A stretch of DNA of 64,000 nucleotides from Baylisascaris procyonis (lineage: Eukaryota; Nematoda; Chromadorea; Rhabditida; Ascarididae): positions 824,001 to 888,000 of the forward strand of contig JAZARR010000212.1 in assembly GCA_037389465.1 (NCBI GenBank). The letters are read 5' to 3'. The notes beneath the pieces are model-generated. The model had not been told where the DNA came from and searched no databases. It saw only the letters and a list, made by a program, of their open reading frames with translations. A program made the position numbers and the translations under genes. Of this stretch, positions 13,081 through 51,800 are shown piece after piece; within the stretch, counting starts at the first letter, position 1, and every line of letters begins with the position of its first letter.

Positions 13081-13118
13081 TCGCCTTCATTTGACGAAGT
13101 ATTGTCAATTCAATCGCC

Positions 13119-27174
<14,056 letters not shown>

Positions 27175-29711
27175 CTGAAGTTGGTCGTGCTCGGACGGTC
27201 TCCGTGATCTCGACACTGGCATGAAGAGAAGAAGGCTCGGATGCATATGGGGAGTCGTCGCATGGAGCGGGTGTTATTGTTTTGTTTATGGCTGTTAAGA
27301 GGCGATACAGGCATCCGTCGTTCTCTGTAACATCGTTTTAATGCAGTTCTTTGTGAAAGGCGTTCGCAGGAGCAGCCGACCCGCGCGCGTACGCACGTGA
27401 TGCAACGACTACACGAAGCTCGTGCTCGGCACGTCAACACCATCGCCAGGCGGCACCGAATCTCGTCGATCATTCTACACGAATGCGTTCCTTCTAGTGC
27501 CACCACCTCAGAGGTGCCTTCTGGATGGATCCTTGTTTTATGGCTCTTTTTTTCGTTTGTGGTGAGTCGCGACTCGATTCTTTAGATGTATAAAGATTGG
27601 AAATGAAATTTTCACATTACAAGTCACCTTGAGAGAGAGGGAGGGGGCACCTGAGGGGACGTCGATTCGTGTCAAACTCACCTCATTTTCGCGGCTGTAG
27701 GAGTAGTGTTGATCGATGCTTAACCTCAGACGCACTTTCCAATACCCTCGTTTTTCACTTCCGTCCTCGTATATGTGTTTAATGTTTGTGCTCGAGTCGA
27801 GGAGCCGTCTGACTTGGGCTGAATACTCTGGTGGGCATGGTTAGGGCAGCGAACGGGAAATTTGCCATTTCTGTGGGACTGCTTAATGGGATACCTGGCC
27901 CACAGCAGAGGAATGTGGGGTGATCTCATGAACTTTCCCTTGTTCGGTGCTTGAAGTTTTTTGTATCTCGAAGAGAAAGGCTAACGAAGGTTTGTAAGGT
28001 CAACTCCTTTCCCACCCATCCACCCCTTCCTTGCCTGTTCTCTTTCCCCCACCTCTCGCGCACCCTCCAACTTTTACGAACTAACCGTTCCTAACAGCGA
28101 TGCGGTTTTTCCTGGCGGAAGAGGTTCACTTTTCAAGGCGGGCATATTCCAACTGGATTTTCGTGGAATTTTCTATCCTAACCAAGCCCATTATGTGTTG
28201 TTTTTTTCGCAACTGTTTATTTTGTCTTTGCTTTGTGCTTTTCTTTATTTTTCTATACCAAACTGGCTGTTCTGTTTACGTATGAAAGATCCCCTCTTCA
28301 TTAAACTATACCATTGTTATATATGCATGCTCACTGTCAAATGAAGGCGATCGACTGACGGGTTACTTGAGAGGTGAATCGGACGGTAATGTCGGCTGTC
28401 GTCAGGAAGAACCGCACTTCACTTCTGCGTTCCCGCAGCTGTGCATTGGTCGTTTCGATGCAGTGCCTCATGTTTCTCGTCTCTTTATATCGAGACCCAT
28501 TTCTGTGCTCAGTTGTTAGAGGCTGGAACGAATGCAGACATATCAGAAAGCATGCCAAACAAGTAATTATTCTACGAAAAGTGAAATAGGAGGCCAGATC
28601 TTCCCTAGTGCTCGAAATTTCCAAAAATTTCGTGGGCGGTGCGGCTATGACAATAGATATATTTTTATACATCAAACTCCTCAAACGTATGTACGTGTGC
28701 GCATTCGTTTTCTTGTGAGTGGTTTCTTTTTATGAGGGTAGATTGTTGCAGCAAGCGAAGCGAGACAGGTTTCTGGAAGTTATGTTACCGCTTCTTTTGA
28801 ATGACGACAATTGGTAGTGTTGTCGTTAGTAGTTTTGTTTATGTCGTTCATTAATTTAGTTGATGGTTTGGTAGCTTCGGGTAGTTTGTGCTGCGGGGAT
28901 GCAACGCATTTCCCCATTGAGCCTTCATCCAACCTGCGTTTCCCAGTGAGGTCTCCCATGGGTTGAAAATCGTTTCTGCGCAGCACACATGCTTGAAGCG
29001 TCCCCGCTTAATGAGCGCAATGCGAGAGGGTCGACGAAGCTGCACATTGAAAGGATACTTTTTGTCGGTGAATTCTTTGGTATTTCGTTGGAGTTGGGTT
29101 CGTGCTGCCCAGATGAGCTCTTATCGTAATCACTGTCACTTTTCAATGCTGTGTGCGGGTATGCACCGGTTATATAAACAATAGGGCTTGCTGGGTGAAA
29201 GTTGAGCTCATCGTTTTGTTCACTCTTCACATTTGAAGTAAAACAGCTTTTGTTTTGAAGATATCGACTTTCCTAATGCTTCAAGTGGGATTTCCGTCTG
29301 CTCTCTTTACTTATCAACGATTGCCGTTCCGCTTGAAAACACAGTCAAAACGAGTTATTGCCAGCTTTAAACTTGGCTTCACTTGTCGGGGATTGCTGGG
29401 ACTATGTGAGGGAGGGGTTCTTTCATGGCTGAATGCTATGTTACATTTCCTCGTTTATAAGTGTGCACGTGATGCGGCATGCTTCATCAGCGTATCACGC
29501 TAATAAACTGAACAGAACTGATAATAGGTGGGATAGGATATGTTTGTTTTGCAGCCGCCTTTTCTAGTATATCGCAGACTAAGGTAACAACCATTGTTTG
29601 ATGGCTAAAGAAAACGTTGCACATCGATGAGTGTGAGTTTGCGACTTGCAGCTTTTCGGGTTGGTCCTGTGCCACCAAGCTTAATGCAAATTGTTTGAAT
29701 GATGCAAATTC

Positions 29712-29757
29712 TCCATATAGCTTAGTGGTTGGGCGTTGGCCTGCCGAGGGAAAGGTG
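29712..29757 (+). repeat. tRNA-like 5' half, probable SINE fragment
   Basis: Contains TAGCTTAGTGG (29718-29728), which fits the RNA polymerase III A-box consensus, followed by an anticodon-arm-like stretch (GGCCTGCCGAGGGAAAGG). No B box follows at the expected distance, so it is not an intact tRNA gene. A related arrangement with a B-box-like sequence lies at 54.7 kb, which suggests two diverged copies of one tRNA-derived short element. Confidence 0.35.
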
Positions 29758-31522
29758 CACCAACGATATTTTCAGTGGTCATTGAAGAGTGATTGTACCT
29801 AAGCTTGAAGCAAACCAAGAAGGTTGCTCGTTGCAGGAGACGTTAACGATGTAACTCAAATAGGCGCATATAAGATGGAAAGAAATGTGTCTAAAATTTC
29901 GGGTATGAATATATACAACAAGAAATATAACGAAAACAAGACCAATAAATCATAGTTTGATTGAAGCAAAGAAATTTTCTGAAGAACGATAGGAATGTAA
30001 AAGATATTCTCCACTGTGGATATTAAATGCTGAATGCTGACATCGGTGAGAAGGACTCCCAAAGGATCAATTTTGGTGCGAACAACAATTTCAAACATGT
30101 CATCGCGATGAAATCAAATGTTCGCGTGATCGCGCTTTAGATGCGGCAGTACGTGGCTTCCCTTCATACCGTCATCCCCTCCCCCTCTCCTGTTTGCTTC
30201 CTTCCTTGTGCATCCAATTCCACCTAAATCGTCCGCATACAATATTCTTGGATACTTCAAAAAATTGCACCACTTCCTCCTGTCAGTACGGCACTTATTT
30301 CCTTGTCGTTTTCTTGTCAAGGTCGCAGTATAGTGCTTCTTGTGTCGACGGCGGGGTGCGGGAAAAAGGTTGTCTCACGTGGAATTCTTTGTGCTCATGA
30401 GACTTCATTGAAGGCCCTTTAAAAAGGTCTGTTGGTGACTAACCGAAGGCATTCAATAAAAGCAGAGTTTGGGTTACAAACGAGTGGATTCTTTAAAATT
30501 TTTGTCAGTCGAAGTAGGCCGAGAAGTTGAAATTGGGTTGAGCTGCTGATCGTCGATGCTTCGAATACGTCTAAGCGAAATACGGTGATGTGGCCTTCTT
30601 GACAGCAAACAAAGGGCTGCTGTGGTATTGTAAAGGTAAAGGTGAAATCGGAGAAAACTCACCTATGTTTTCGAAGGGCAATTTCCGTAAGGATTGAAGT
30701 AATCCAAATATTTCAGCAAAAAAAAGGACCAAAGAGATTCATCTGGCGCGTTTTCTTGTGTAGAAAGAAGTCTTGACGTTGCCCATGATCTTTTGGCCAA
30801 TATGAGGCAAAAGGCATGAAATCGTCGCATAAATTAGGCTTGAATGATTGGAGTATGATCGTCGAATGCCAATTCGAGTGATCACCACTGCCACGAACAA
30901 TAAATTTTTGAACTACAGTGGACGCGATTTGTTATTTCTTTGATTCTTATTGAAAATGGCGTTTCTTTGAGAAGTAAAACTTTCAACGGCCTATTCTTTT
31001 CACTTCTATCATATAGACGTTGAAATCAAGAAAATGAAGGCTTTAACAGTGGGAGGAATCGATATTTTTGCTCGATCCTACAAAGATTGATCGTATCGGT
31101 GCAGATGACCGATGCGAATCGTGTCATAGAAATTAATGCTAGGAGGTGGATTGATTTAGACATCGTGTGGGTTCCCTGTCGCATTTTCAATGGCTGTCAT
31201 TGATTGAGCATTGCAGAAGCTGTATTCTCCAACTTACCTTAGCGTTTTCCATGACGGTGTAAGCAGAAAGTGATCGGTTTATTGATTTGTGATTGCAGTG
31301 GAAACCACTGGATGGTAGGTTACAAGTAGCTTGATAGGACATCGTAATTGCCGCCATCACAAATATCATATAAAGAATTTTTTATGCACTCTGCTTTAAT
31401 GAGTAAAACATTTCTGACTGAGAATAATTGCCGAGGATTACTTAAGAGTTAAGAAATTTTTTCGTTGAATTTGTTATTCTCAAATGCGCTGTGATCATCG
31501 CTTAATGAGCTTGACAAGAGGT

Positions 31523-31534
31523 AATGACTGCAGG
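31523..31534 (+). promoter_or_regulatory. Splice acceptor 1 nt before the NSUN2 start codon
   Basis: atgactgcag ends at 31533 and the ATG is at 31535, leaving a one-base leader after the acceptor. This is typical of a spliced-leader trans-splice site. It could also be the end of a 5' UTR intron. Confidence 0.5.
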
Positions 31535-43574
<12,040 letters not shown>

Positions 43575-44097
43575 ACATGTGCATTCTCTTCAGGAAACGA
43601 TTTTTATTGTTCGTATTTGTTGATTGTTGATGCCATATTCTTGTTGAGATGTTGTAAATTTTTGTTGTCCTCATGCCCTAAATGTTTCCGTGATTCGCTT
43701 TTTTTTGCATGATTTTTACTTTTCGTTGAGGAGGGGGTTGTTCTATATTGATGCGAATTCCAACAGGTCATACTTGCATACAGCTTTGTTGCTGATTTCG
43801 ACAACGGAGGTTTTGGTGAACATTTTAGGATTTTCTTTCCTTTTCTTGAGCGAATGAGTGGTAATGAACCTGTGAGCCAGCATTGCAAGAGATTGAGAAT
43901 TCTGTTAATTTTGAGGGGAATCACCCGAGAACGGGAAATTTCGGCACCTTTTCTCGTCAAGCAAAGCCTGTTCACTACTTAAAGGTCAATCGAATGACAC
44001 CATTTCGAATAATTTTATCACTAATTTCTCACTTGGCGATGAGCTCCAACAGCTTAATGGCCAGCAGTCGGCAAATTTCGGCGAAACCGAGTTACGA

Positions 44098-44103
44098 AAT
44101 AAA
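44098..44103 (+). terminator. AATAAA, candidate NSUN2 3' end signal
   Basis: A canonical AATAAA about 520 nt after the NSUN2 stop. I saw none closer on the + strand. Use is inferred. Confidence 0.35.
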
Positions 44104-45697
44104 AAGTAAAGAGCTGTAAATTGCAGCTAAGGTACTGCGAGACTTCCCGAAGATTAAATACGGGGACATCACGGCATATTCAGATTACCCAACGCATTAT
44201 GCGCTGAGATAATAGCTCACATATAGAAAATGATTTTCAGCTTTGAAACTGGTTAGAGTTATAATAGTGCCCTGTGAAAAAGGTGGAGAAAGATCACCAA
44301 GGACGAGTCGGTGACAAGGAGCTCAGGAGTTCGAGAACTGTGTCTTCGGTAGCTTGATTACATCATTGCTAGGCTTCACGTGGCATGAGTGAGGCCGTAT
44401 TAAAAAGGTCATTGCGATGTGCGCATGGGCTTGCATGGAATCTATTTTCGTTTTTTATAGGATTGCAAAGAAGTGAAGTTGTTAAGACATTTATTTATTT
44501 TACGTCACACTTTGTTGCACTTCAGATCGAACCCACATATCGTTGGCAAGGTGGGGCGAAATCTCTTCTCGCTACATGCCGCTCGTAGATCTGCAAGAGA
44601 AACAGACTGATTAGTGACACGCTGACTTCGTTTTTATCGTATAGAAAGGTTTAGTATATGCTGTGGGTTTTTTCGGTGGTACGCCAGCTGAAAAGGCTTC
44701 GAGGAGTGATACATAAAACGATGTTGCACAGACGAACGGCCTAAAGTGAGCTTGTGATGTCATCAACGTGTGAAGCATTTAAGCATTGTTGTGATATCCC
44801 ACCCGTTGAAAACCTAGAGTACACTGCACTATAATCTCGTTTGCAAAGGGTCAATTTAAGTACAGTAATGTGCAAATTTCTGGCGCAAAGTTCGAGTACA
44901 GTGTACTTTCATTATTGCTGTTTATAGTACAACTGTAGTTTTGAAATCTTTTAGATGCTGTGTCAACGGTGTTGTCCCATTATTTTAATTTCAAATCTCG
45001 AATATCTGGAAATATTGCACTGCAGTGTCCAAACTTCCAAGTGGCACTTTAGTTGAAACCTCTTGTCGTGCATCTAAGTAATTTAAACTGGTCATCAATA
45101 GAGGTAACTCCAATACGACCCAGCGCTTCATGAATTATTGGCACTTTAAGGCTCCATAAATCTTGCAAGTTAGTTTTGCTCTGCAGTCGATTGACTGCAG
45201 AAGCAAGGGGAATTTTTTCGTTTAGTATTTGGGTTTTTCCACACTTTTTCCCTTCTAAATATCTTAACCGTTGGTCTGGTCATCGAGCGGGTATGGTTTG
45301 AAAGCTATTTTACGTATAGCACAGATACAGTGGAGAGGAAATCAGATTTTCGATGCGATCGATTGTGAGAGGACACAGTAGAGAAAGAATCGCTGGTGCA
45401 ATTACCACTGCAGTAGCGACTGTGATGCCTAGCAACTAATTACTGATGAGAAGCAACAATAGGTAAAGGCAGTTATGGACCTGAATGTTGGTGAGTGATA
45501 AAGTAGGAATGTCCATCGTGCTGTGCACCTTCTAAAAAAGAACAGCGGACTGCGCTGAGTGAGAATTTGCAAAAGTGTTCCTTTGTTTGGCTAATCCAAT
45601 CGCCATTTATAATGACTGGTGTGATCATTTACGAGTACTTGTGGGTAAGAATTTTGTGAAGTATAGTAAAGTGAAGATTCGAGTTATCCTCTATAGG

Positions 45698-45740
45698 ACT
45701 TTCAAAGATATTTTATTGTCAACCTCCAATCTTTGAAAGT
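45698..45740. repeat. Hairpin, perfect 12-bp arms
   Basis: ACTTTCAAAGAT (45698-45709) and ATCTTTGAAAGT (45729-45740) are exact reverse complements separated by 19 nt. Not near a gene. Confidence 0.75.
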
Positions 45741-46899
45741 GTAGTGCTTCCGAATATTCATAGTATAGTACAACAGAAAATCTGGGGTGATGGAAGCGCA
45801 TTCCTCATGGTCATAGATCGAAAGGGTAACTTACAAAGTGTTCAGGAGTGCTGTTCAGTTCGCAGCCTATATTCAAGATGTTTGCTTATCTAGACATTAC
45901 CTTCTCCCTTCTATGCTTCTCAAGCAGTGGTCGTTGGGGTAAAGAATTTGGATAGGCGAATCAGTAATAATCGGTTTCATACGCAGAATACGGCTCCGTT
46001 TCCCTCATTTCAGGGGTTGTTATCTAACTTCATACTATGGTTACTTTTTTATATTTACACAATTGTAATTATGTTCTTCCTTGTTCGCAAGTTTTGGCGC
46101 TCTACAGGTGAAGTCATGTATTTGAATAGTGGCTAACAAATAATCCTTCACTTCTTTAAGTTCTTTTGTAACGAAATATTTCACATGTAGCTTATGCACA
46201 CGTACAGTGTTGGGGCCTTTTGCTCATGTGAGGTACACTATATACGAGTTTTGCAAGCCTGACGAGTGTATAATTGTAGCACTTCAGCTCACAACACGTT
46301 ACTCAACCGAAAAGAAAATAGGCTGTTACCGAACAAAGAATAATATATACCTTAGTACTCTACCTGATCCCCCCACGGATATGAATCTTTTGCAAAAGAT
46401 TCATTGTTCCATAACCTATCCAGTCGATGCGAAATGAAAGCCTAACCAATTGCCGAATGCAAGCAAGTTTTTTTGGCACATCTGACTGTCTATAAAATGT
46501 TTTTGAAATGAACAGACTAACGTAAAATGTTGTGCAGCAGACGACCACTTTGTAGTGGACGTTATATTCGATGGATTCTGCAGCCTTAACTTGATGGATT
46601 CTCAAGATGAAACTACGAGACAAACAGACGCACAGACATACGCATACATGACATAAGCTTTTGCAAAGCAAATTTACAGAAGCGCATAGAAACAGCATCG
46701 TAGTGAAACCTGAGATTTGAATATGTATCAATTTCAGTTTGTTTTAAAGTAAAACGGATTAATTAATGTGACCTTATACGTTATGCAGCGGGAGGGGTGA
46801 GTGCGAGGTTGTCGAATTCATTTTTTGAGATTCGCTGAGTGATTCTTTCGCGTATTTCTTTTCACTCTTCTCATATGAAGATCCCTTATGCAGTTCATG

Positions 46900-48100
46900 T
46901 GCTGTTGAAACAGAGTAGTCCTACTTCATCAAAGACGATTTCTACACCGAACGGAAGCACTTCATGCGATATCATGTCATAAGACAGTGGTCAGGAGATG
47001 ACACTACAGATAAAAAAGGAACTACCACAATGGCTAACATGCTGTGTATGGGAACATGCTCTGAACCAAGGATAATCTGTAAGAATGACGTTGAAGCCTT
47101 CTCAACCTCAGGATGATCAGCATCGCGTCGATCTTTGAATCACGAACAAATTTCGTATTGCTATTTCTTGGCACTAAACGTTCTTTAGGGAGTTAAACAC
47201 TTCCTAAGGATACCACCAGGGAAGATTTAATGGTGCTAGATGTATTTGCCGAAAATATAAATCAAACTGTTCAACCGTGCCAAGTGCTTGTATGTCTTAA
47301 CAGCGTGTACACCGGCTGCTATAATTCCGCTGACGGTTGATGGGTTTCCACCCACTGAAGAAACGACTTCCTCTTGCTACCTTGATTCTCAAACTCCAAA
47401 GGATGATCGGTTCGGCGAAGATGTAAACTACCGCATCGAGAAGCCGAAAGCTGAATATGTAGTGCTTCACAACTTTCTGTCGATTAAGGATGAGTGTGAA
47501 GGCGACGAATTGCGAGCCTATGCAGCTTGCTTCGATCAAGTTCTTACATACTTCAGGGAGCTGCTCTCAGATGCAACCTCAAAAATATCGTTCTGAAGTT
47601 TTTGGAACAACTAAATGTCACCATATGGAGCGATAAAGCTGATAATGGGAAGATGTTAAGAAAGATTATTGAAACAATGCCGCATGGTAGAAGCAGTCAG
47701 CGGACAGCAGCTATTACGACCATAAAAGTCTTTCACAAGTGATTCAGCTTATTCCATCATCTCAGCTAACATCGACTGCTTGTCCAGAATCACTGCACAT
47801 TAACGCTATTTCCAAACTGAAAAAAGCCTGCTGGTGATCTAGGGAACATCTCCCCATCGGGATAAAGACTGACATTAGAAACAGTGAACTTGGAAGAGCA
47901 GTCAAGTAGAACCATGCAGGCATCTGGCTGTCAACAGATGGATGGCTTGGCTAACAGCGATGGCGGCAAGTATGAAAGCATGCGGAGGAAAAACCAAGTA
48001 CGTTGAATGTGATTGAAGCCATAGTGCAGTGTTGTGTTGATGCCATAAATAAATCACTCAGCTAACCAAGCAAGCAAACTGCGAACAAGGCAAAGCTAGA
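46900..48100 (+). pseudogene. Decayed coding-like sequence, family unknown
   Basis: This stretch is richer in GC than its surroundings. A 102-codon frame (47288-47596) contains ordinary-looking protein (EYVVLHNFLSIKDECEG, FDQVLTYFRELL). A second frame (47527-47742) overlaps its end (VLKFLEQLNVTIWSDKADNG), as if a frameshift separated two parts of one gene. Later frames are broken by many stops. I do not recognise the product. An old transposon gene is the likeliest origin; a chance frame is possible. Confidence 0.3.
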
Positions 48101-48853
48101 AAGGACTGGGTTCTTTGACCGCTTTGATCGGATGGTCAAATAAAGAACTATGGCAAGAAGTACTGACGATAAATTAAAGTGAAGGATTTTGGCACTTAAA
48201 GGCGCGATCTTGTCGGTGAAATCCTGTTTCGATTTTTAGGTGTATTGGATGCGACTGAGCAATAACAATCTGAGCTGTCTTTACGGATGTACAGATTGTG
48301 CAACTTGTTTCTGTTTCCAACTATCATTAATTGCCACATTTTATTAAATCCTTCTGAGTTCAATCGTTTCCCCCTTTCACGATGCATACGTTGAACGATC
48401 AAATAAGTCAGTCGATAATTTTTCACTTCTCATTTAAAAAACTCATTTATTTAATCGAATTTCACGCTTACGCTTAGCGAATTCATCAGAAAAGTTTCGA
48501 GAAACTCGCCCAATGTGACGATCTGAGATATTTTTTTAAGAAAACAATTCCGACTTTTGTCGATTTCAACGCAAAATGCTTGGAAGAGGAAAACGATTTG
48601 TTGCTCCCAATCGAGTGATTTTTTGCTGAATGAATCTTGTCGATTTAATTTAATTCATTATATAGAGCACCAAATTAGCTGTTATGTGATTGTTTCATGG
48701 TGTTGAATATTTGTATTCTCTTGTAACAACAATGATTTCCTTCTTTAAGAATTCATTAGTTAGTTTCGCTGAAGTTGTTCAACTCTAATTCAATTAAGAG
48801 TTCATCGATTACGTTTCGAAATGCTAAAGTCGAACCACTTCCAAAGAAACGAT

Positions 48854-48875
48854 AAAAAAAAAAATTTTTTTTTTT
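48854..48875. repeat. A11T11 homopolymer palindrome
   Basis: Eleven A followed by eleven T, then gcag. A self-complementary AT tract in non-coding DNA, with no gene context. Confidence 0.9.
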
Positions 48876-51800
48876 GCAGTCTTCGAGTAATTTTCTTCGA
48901 TCTTTAAACTTCTTCTGCTGTATGCGTTGTTTCGGTCGTACTCATGAACGACGCATAACCTCAAATCGAAATCTCACATGACCTCCTCCACCCTCCCCTT
49001 CGCTTCATTCCTTCAATAACTTCAAAATTTGAGATGAGAAGATAACCTCCTCTTCCTTTTAAACGGTCCCCTCCTCTGTAGTCTAAATAAATATAAATGT
49101 AGAAACATAAATAAACAATAACCTTTCGTTACATCGTTGCTTTAACTCTTAAAATGCCTAAAGCGTTTAATACGACTTCCGATAAATACGTACTGAAAAA
49201 CGACGACACGAAACACTCTTCCTCATGAGTGCACAGATCTGATTCGATGAGGAAATTAGCACCCAGTGCGAGGGCTATTCAACATAATATTATTCAAGGG
49301 AACATTTTCATGGAGAGTTTTCACTTTACATTTTTATTTGCAATACAATATTTGCACTAAAAACCCAAAATGAAGAATAATGGTAGAGTGCGTAAAATAG
49401 TGAAATATCCAAGAAAAATACAACACGGTTTGCAATTTATGTAACTGCACTTCAATTTGGATCATTGCAACTTCTCCTCATATTCAAAATTTTCAGTTGT
49501 CTAAAAAACATTATTTCAGTGATTAAATAATCATCTTTCTGGTGAACACATTTGTTATATTTAAAAAATATACCTGTGAAACGTTGAAATTTCATTTAAA
49601 ATCCCGATTCTATGTAAGATCTCACAAACTTGCCGTTTCCACATGCATACTGCTACAATTCTAACTTTTTTCTTCAATAATTTTTCGCATAAAATCGCTT
49701 ACATTATCTCATAAAGTATACTTCAAGCCACTGCCCACTGCTAAAGAATCATCTAATGCATTCCGCTTGCACTGTTCGCGATTATTTCTCCTCTCTGCTG
49801 TGAATAACAGAATTACAGTTAATCGTTGTTTTGATAACTCAACGCAACTGTTTCATATGGTTGTGGAAGGAAAGCGTATCTGCCGAATGTTTTGCATACT
49901 GAATGTGTAGTTCGCCGCATACGTTTCACCACCTTCTGAAGGGTTTACCACCTTGTTCCAAAAAATCAAAATTAGTAGGGTATAGAAATGACATAAAGTT
50001 GAACTGGGTTCATCAGTGAGTGCAATTTTTTGTGCTCAACACACAATGATATATTGAATTGGCACTTGCGTCTGACGTGTACAAATTTTACGGCATCAGA
50101 CGAAGTAGTTGTTGCGTAATTGTGTAACATTTTAGCATCAGCTATCAGATTCTTATGAAGATGTGAAACACAAATTGATCAAAGATTCACCTCAGGTAGT
50201 GAGGAGTAAGTTGAGTCCTCGAACAGTTTGTTGCAGAATGAGGCAACTAATGTACCTAATGACCTTTTCTCAGTTGTCTTCCCATAGCCATGAACTGAAA
50301 TTATACGATAATTCAGCCTCAAAAAATTATCGCAATTATCTTAATTCTATCATGGAATTATAATCGTTTTGAATTCCGTAAATTAATCGCTCTGAGCTTT
50401 ATTTCTTGTATTTATCTCGATTGCAGCAATTATGAGTTTTTCTCCATTAAAATGTCCTGAAATCGGCAGTACCAAAAGATGACATATCGTCACATTTAAT
50501 TTGTCTGATTATCGAAAGAGAAGATGGCAATTATGAGATCATTTCGATTTCGTAATTTTCACCTCCAACTATCACAGAAGAGAGAATAAGAAGAAGCAAA
50601 TGTCACATCATAAATACACCTGGAGCGTTTCTCATAAAAGAGCACAATTCTTCACTTGTTTATGATTGTTCCGTGAATTTCCTTCCAATCTTCAAAAAAA
50701 ATCGAAATATTAGTATTTCATTGTTTCCGAAATTCAATAAAATAAACCAACTAAATGACCTAACGAAAAACAGCAAAATATGTTGCAAAAAATGCCAAAG
50801 GAGCTGATGGCATGTTTTAATAACCACTTATCAGATCCGTTTTTGTAATCAAACTCTTCAGACTTGCTCATAAATGAAAAAAAAAACATGCGCTGTAACT
50901 TATTCATATTCTTACCAAGCGCACCCTCATAGAAATCAATCAGCATACATTCGTTTTTCTTTTCGGTTTGTTCTGAAGGCTGATCCGATAGGTGGGTGCT
51001 AGCAAAGTGCACACAAATTTAAAGGAAATTAAAGGGTTTGTAATTTCAATTGGATGCCTTAACTTGAAAGCTGGTGCACAATATGATTCTGTGATATGGA
51101 CTATAGACACCAGTTTTAAGTTCCATATAGCTTCACTGGTTTGTTATTCCTAGACAGACATGCGTACCCCACACATACATATCGAGTACATAAACATAAG
51201 TATGAGCAAATTACGCTAATGAATTGTAGAGGCAGGGCAGATGCAAATTTAGAAGCCCTCATCGGCAAATTTTTTTGAATAAATGTGTTTTGTCTTCGAT
51301 TAAACGAACACCAACAATGAGAGCAGCCATAAGAATTACGGAGAAATCCAAACAAGTGTGGTTAACCGTGATCACACCTAATAAGTCTCAATTTCAACAT
51401 CTTATAACAAGTGATTGGCAGTGGTTGCTAATCGATTAGTCAAGCATGTTCGACATCTATATTTGAACATGACCGAACTGGAAAAAAAAGCGCAAATTTT
51501 GAAGCAAACACGCTTGACCGATCGAACAGTAAACACCATTTAATTTATATTTTTTGCACACTTGTTGCATCTCTCCTATATGCAAATTCGTGAAATGATT
51601 TCCAGGTGCAACATTGTTTATAGATATTACGAAAACTCGTTTGACAATTGCCCGTTTGCTTGAACACCATCAGAATATTGACGATTTGATAGCCGCTTAG
51701 TTCACGCATGATTCGAAGAGAAGCTTTGCTTGCAGCTTAGAAATATACTCTAGTACCTTTTAACGGAAGATAGAAGTCGAACTTATGAGGCAGTTTCAAA

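Larger units (their letters stand above)
27175..31534. other. UPF1 3' UTR and intergenic region before NSUN2
   Basis: About 4.4 kb. I found no AATAAA soon after the UPF1 stop. Near 28299 there is a weak ATTAAA, and near 30457 a canonical AATAAA that is far from the stop. Reading frames of up to 115 codons occur on the minus strand (28337-28684, and 28925-29230) but none is recognisable. The region 28.85-29.2 kb is GC-richer and open on both strands, possibly an old mobile-element fragment. A tRNA-like stretch lies at 29712-29757. Confidence 0.5.

Noticed and set aside
28337..28684. 115-codon minus-strand frame between UPF1 and NSUN2
   Set aside because: No recognisable domain, no initiation context or exon partners; consistent with chance.
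43604..43975. 123-codon minus-strand frame
   Set aside because: Lies opposite the NSUN2 3' UTR; Lys/Ser-rich, no family or splice support.
44500..44590. B-box-like sequence (GGGTTCGATCT on the minus strand), possible tRNA
   Set aside because: No A box and no cloverleaf could be built around it.
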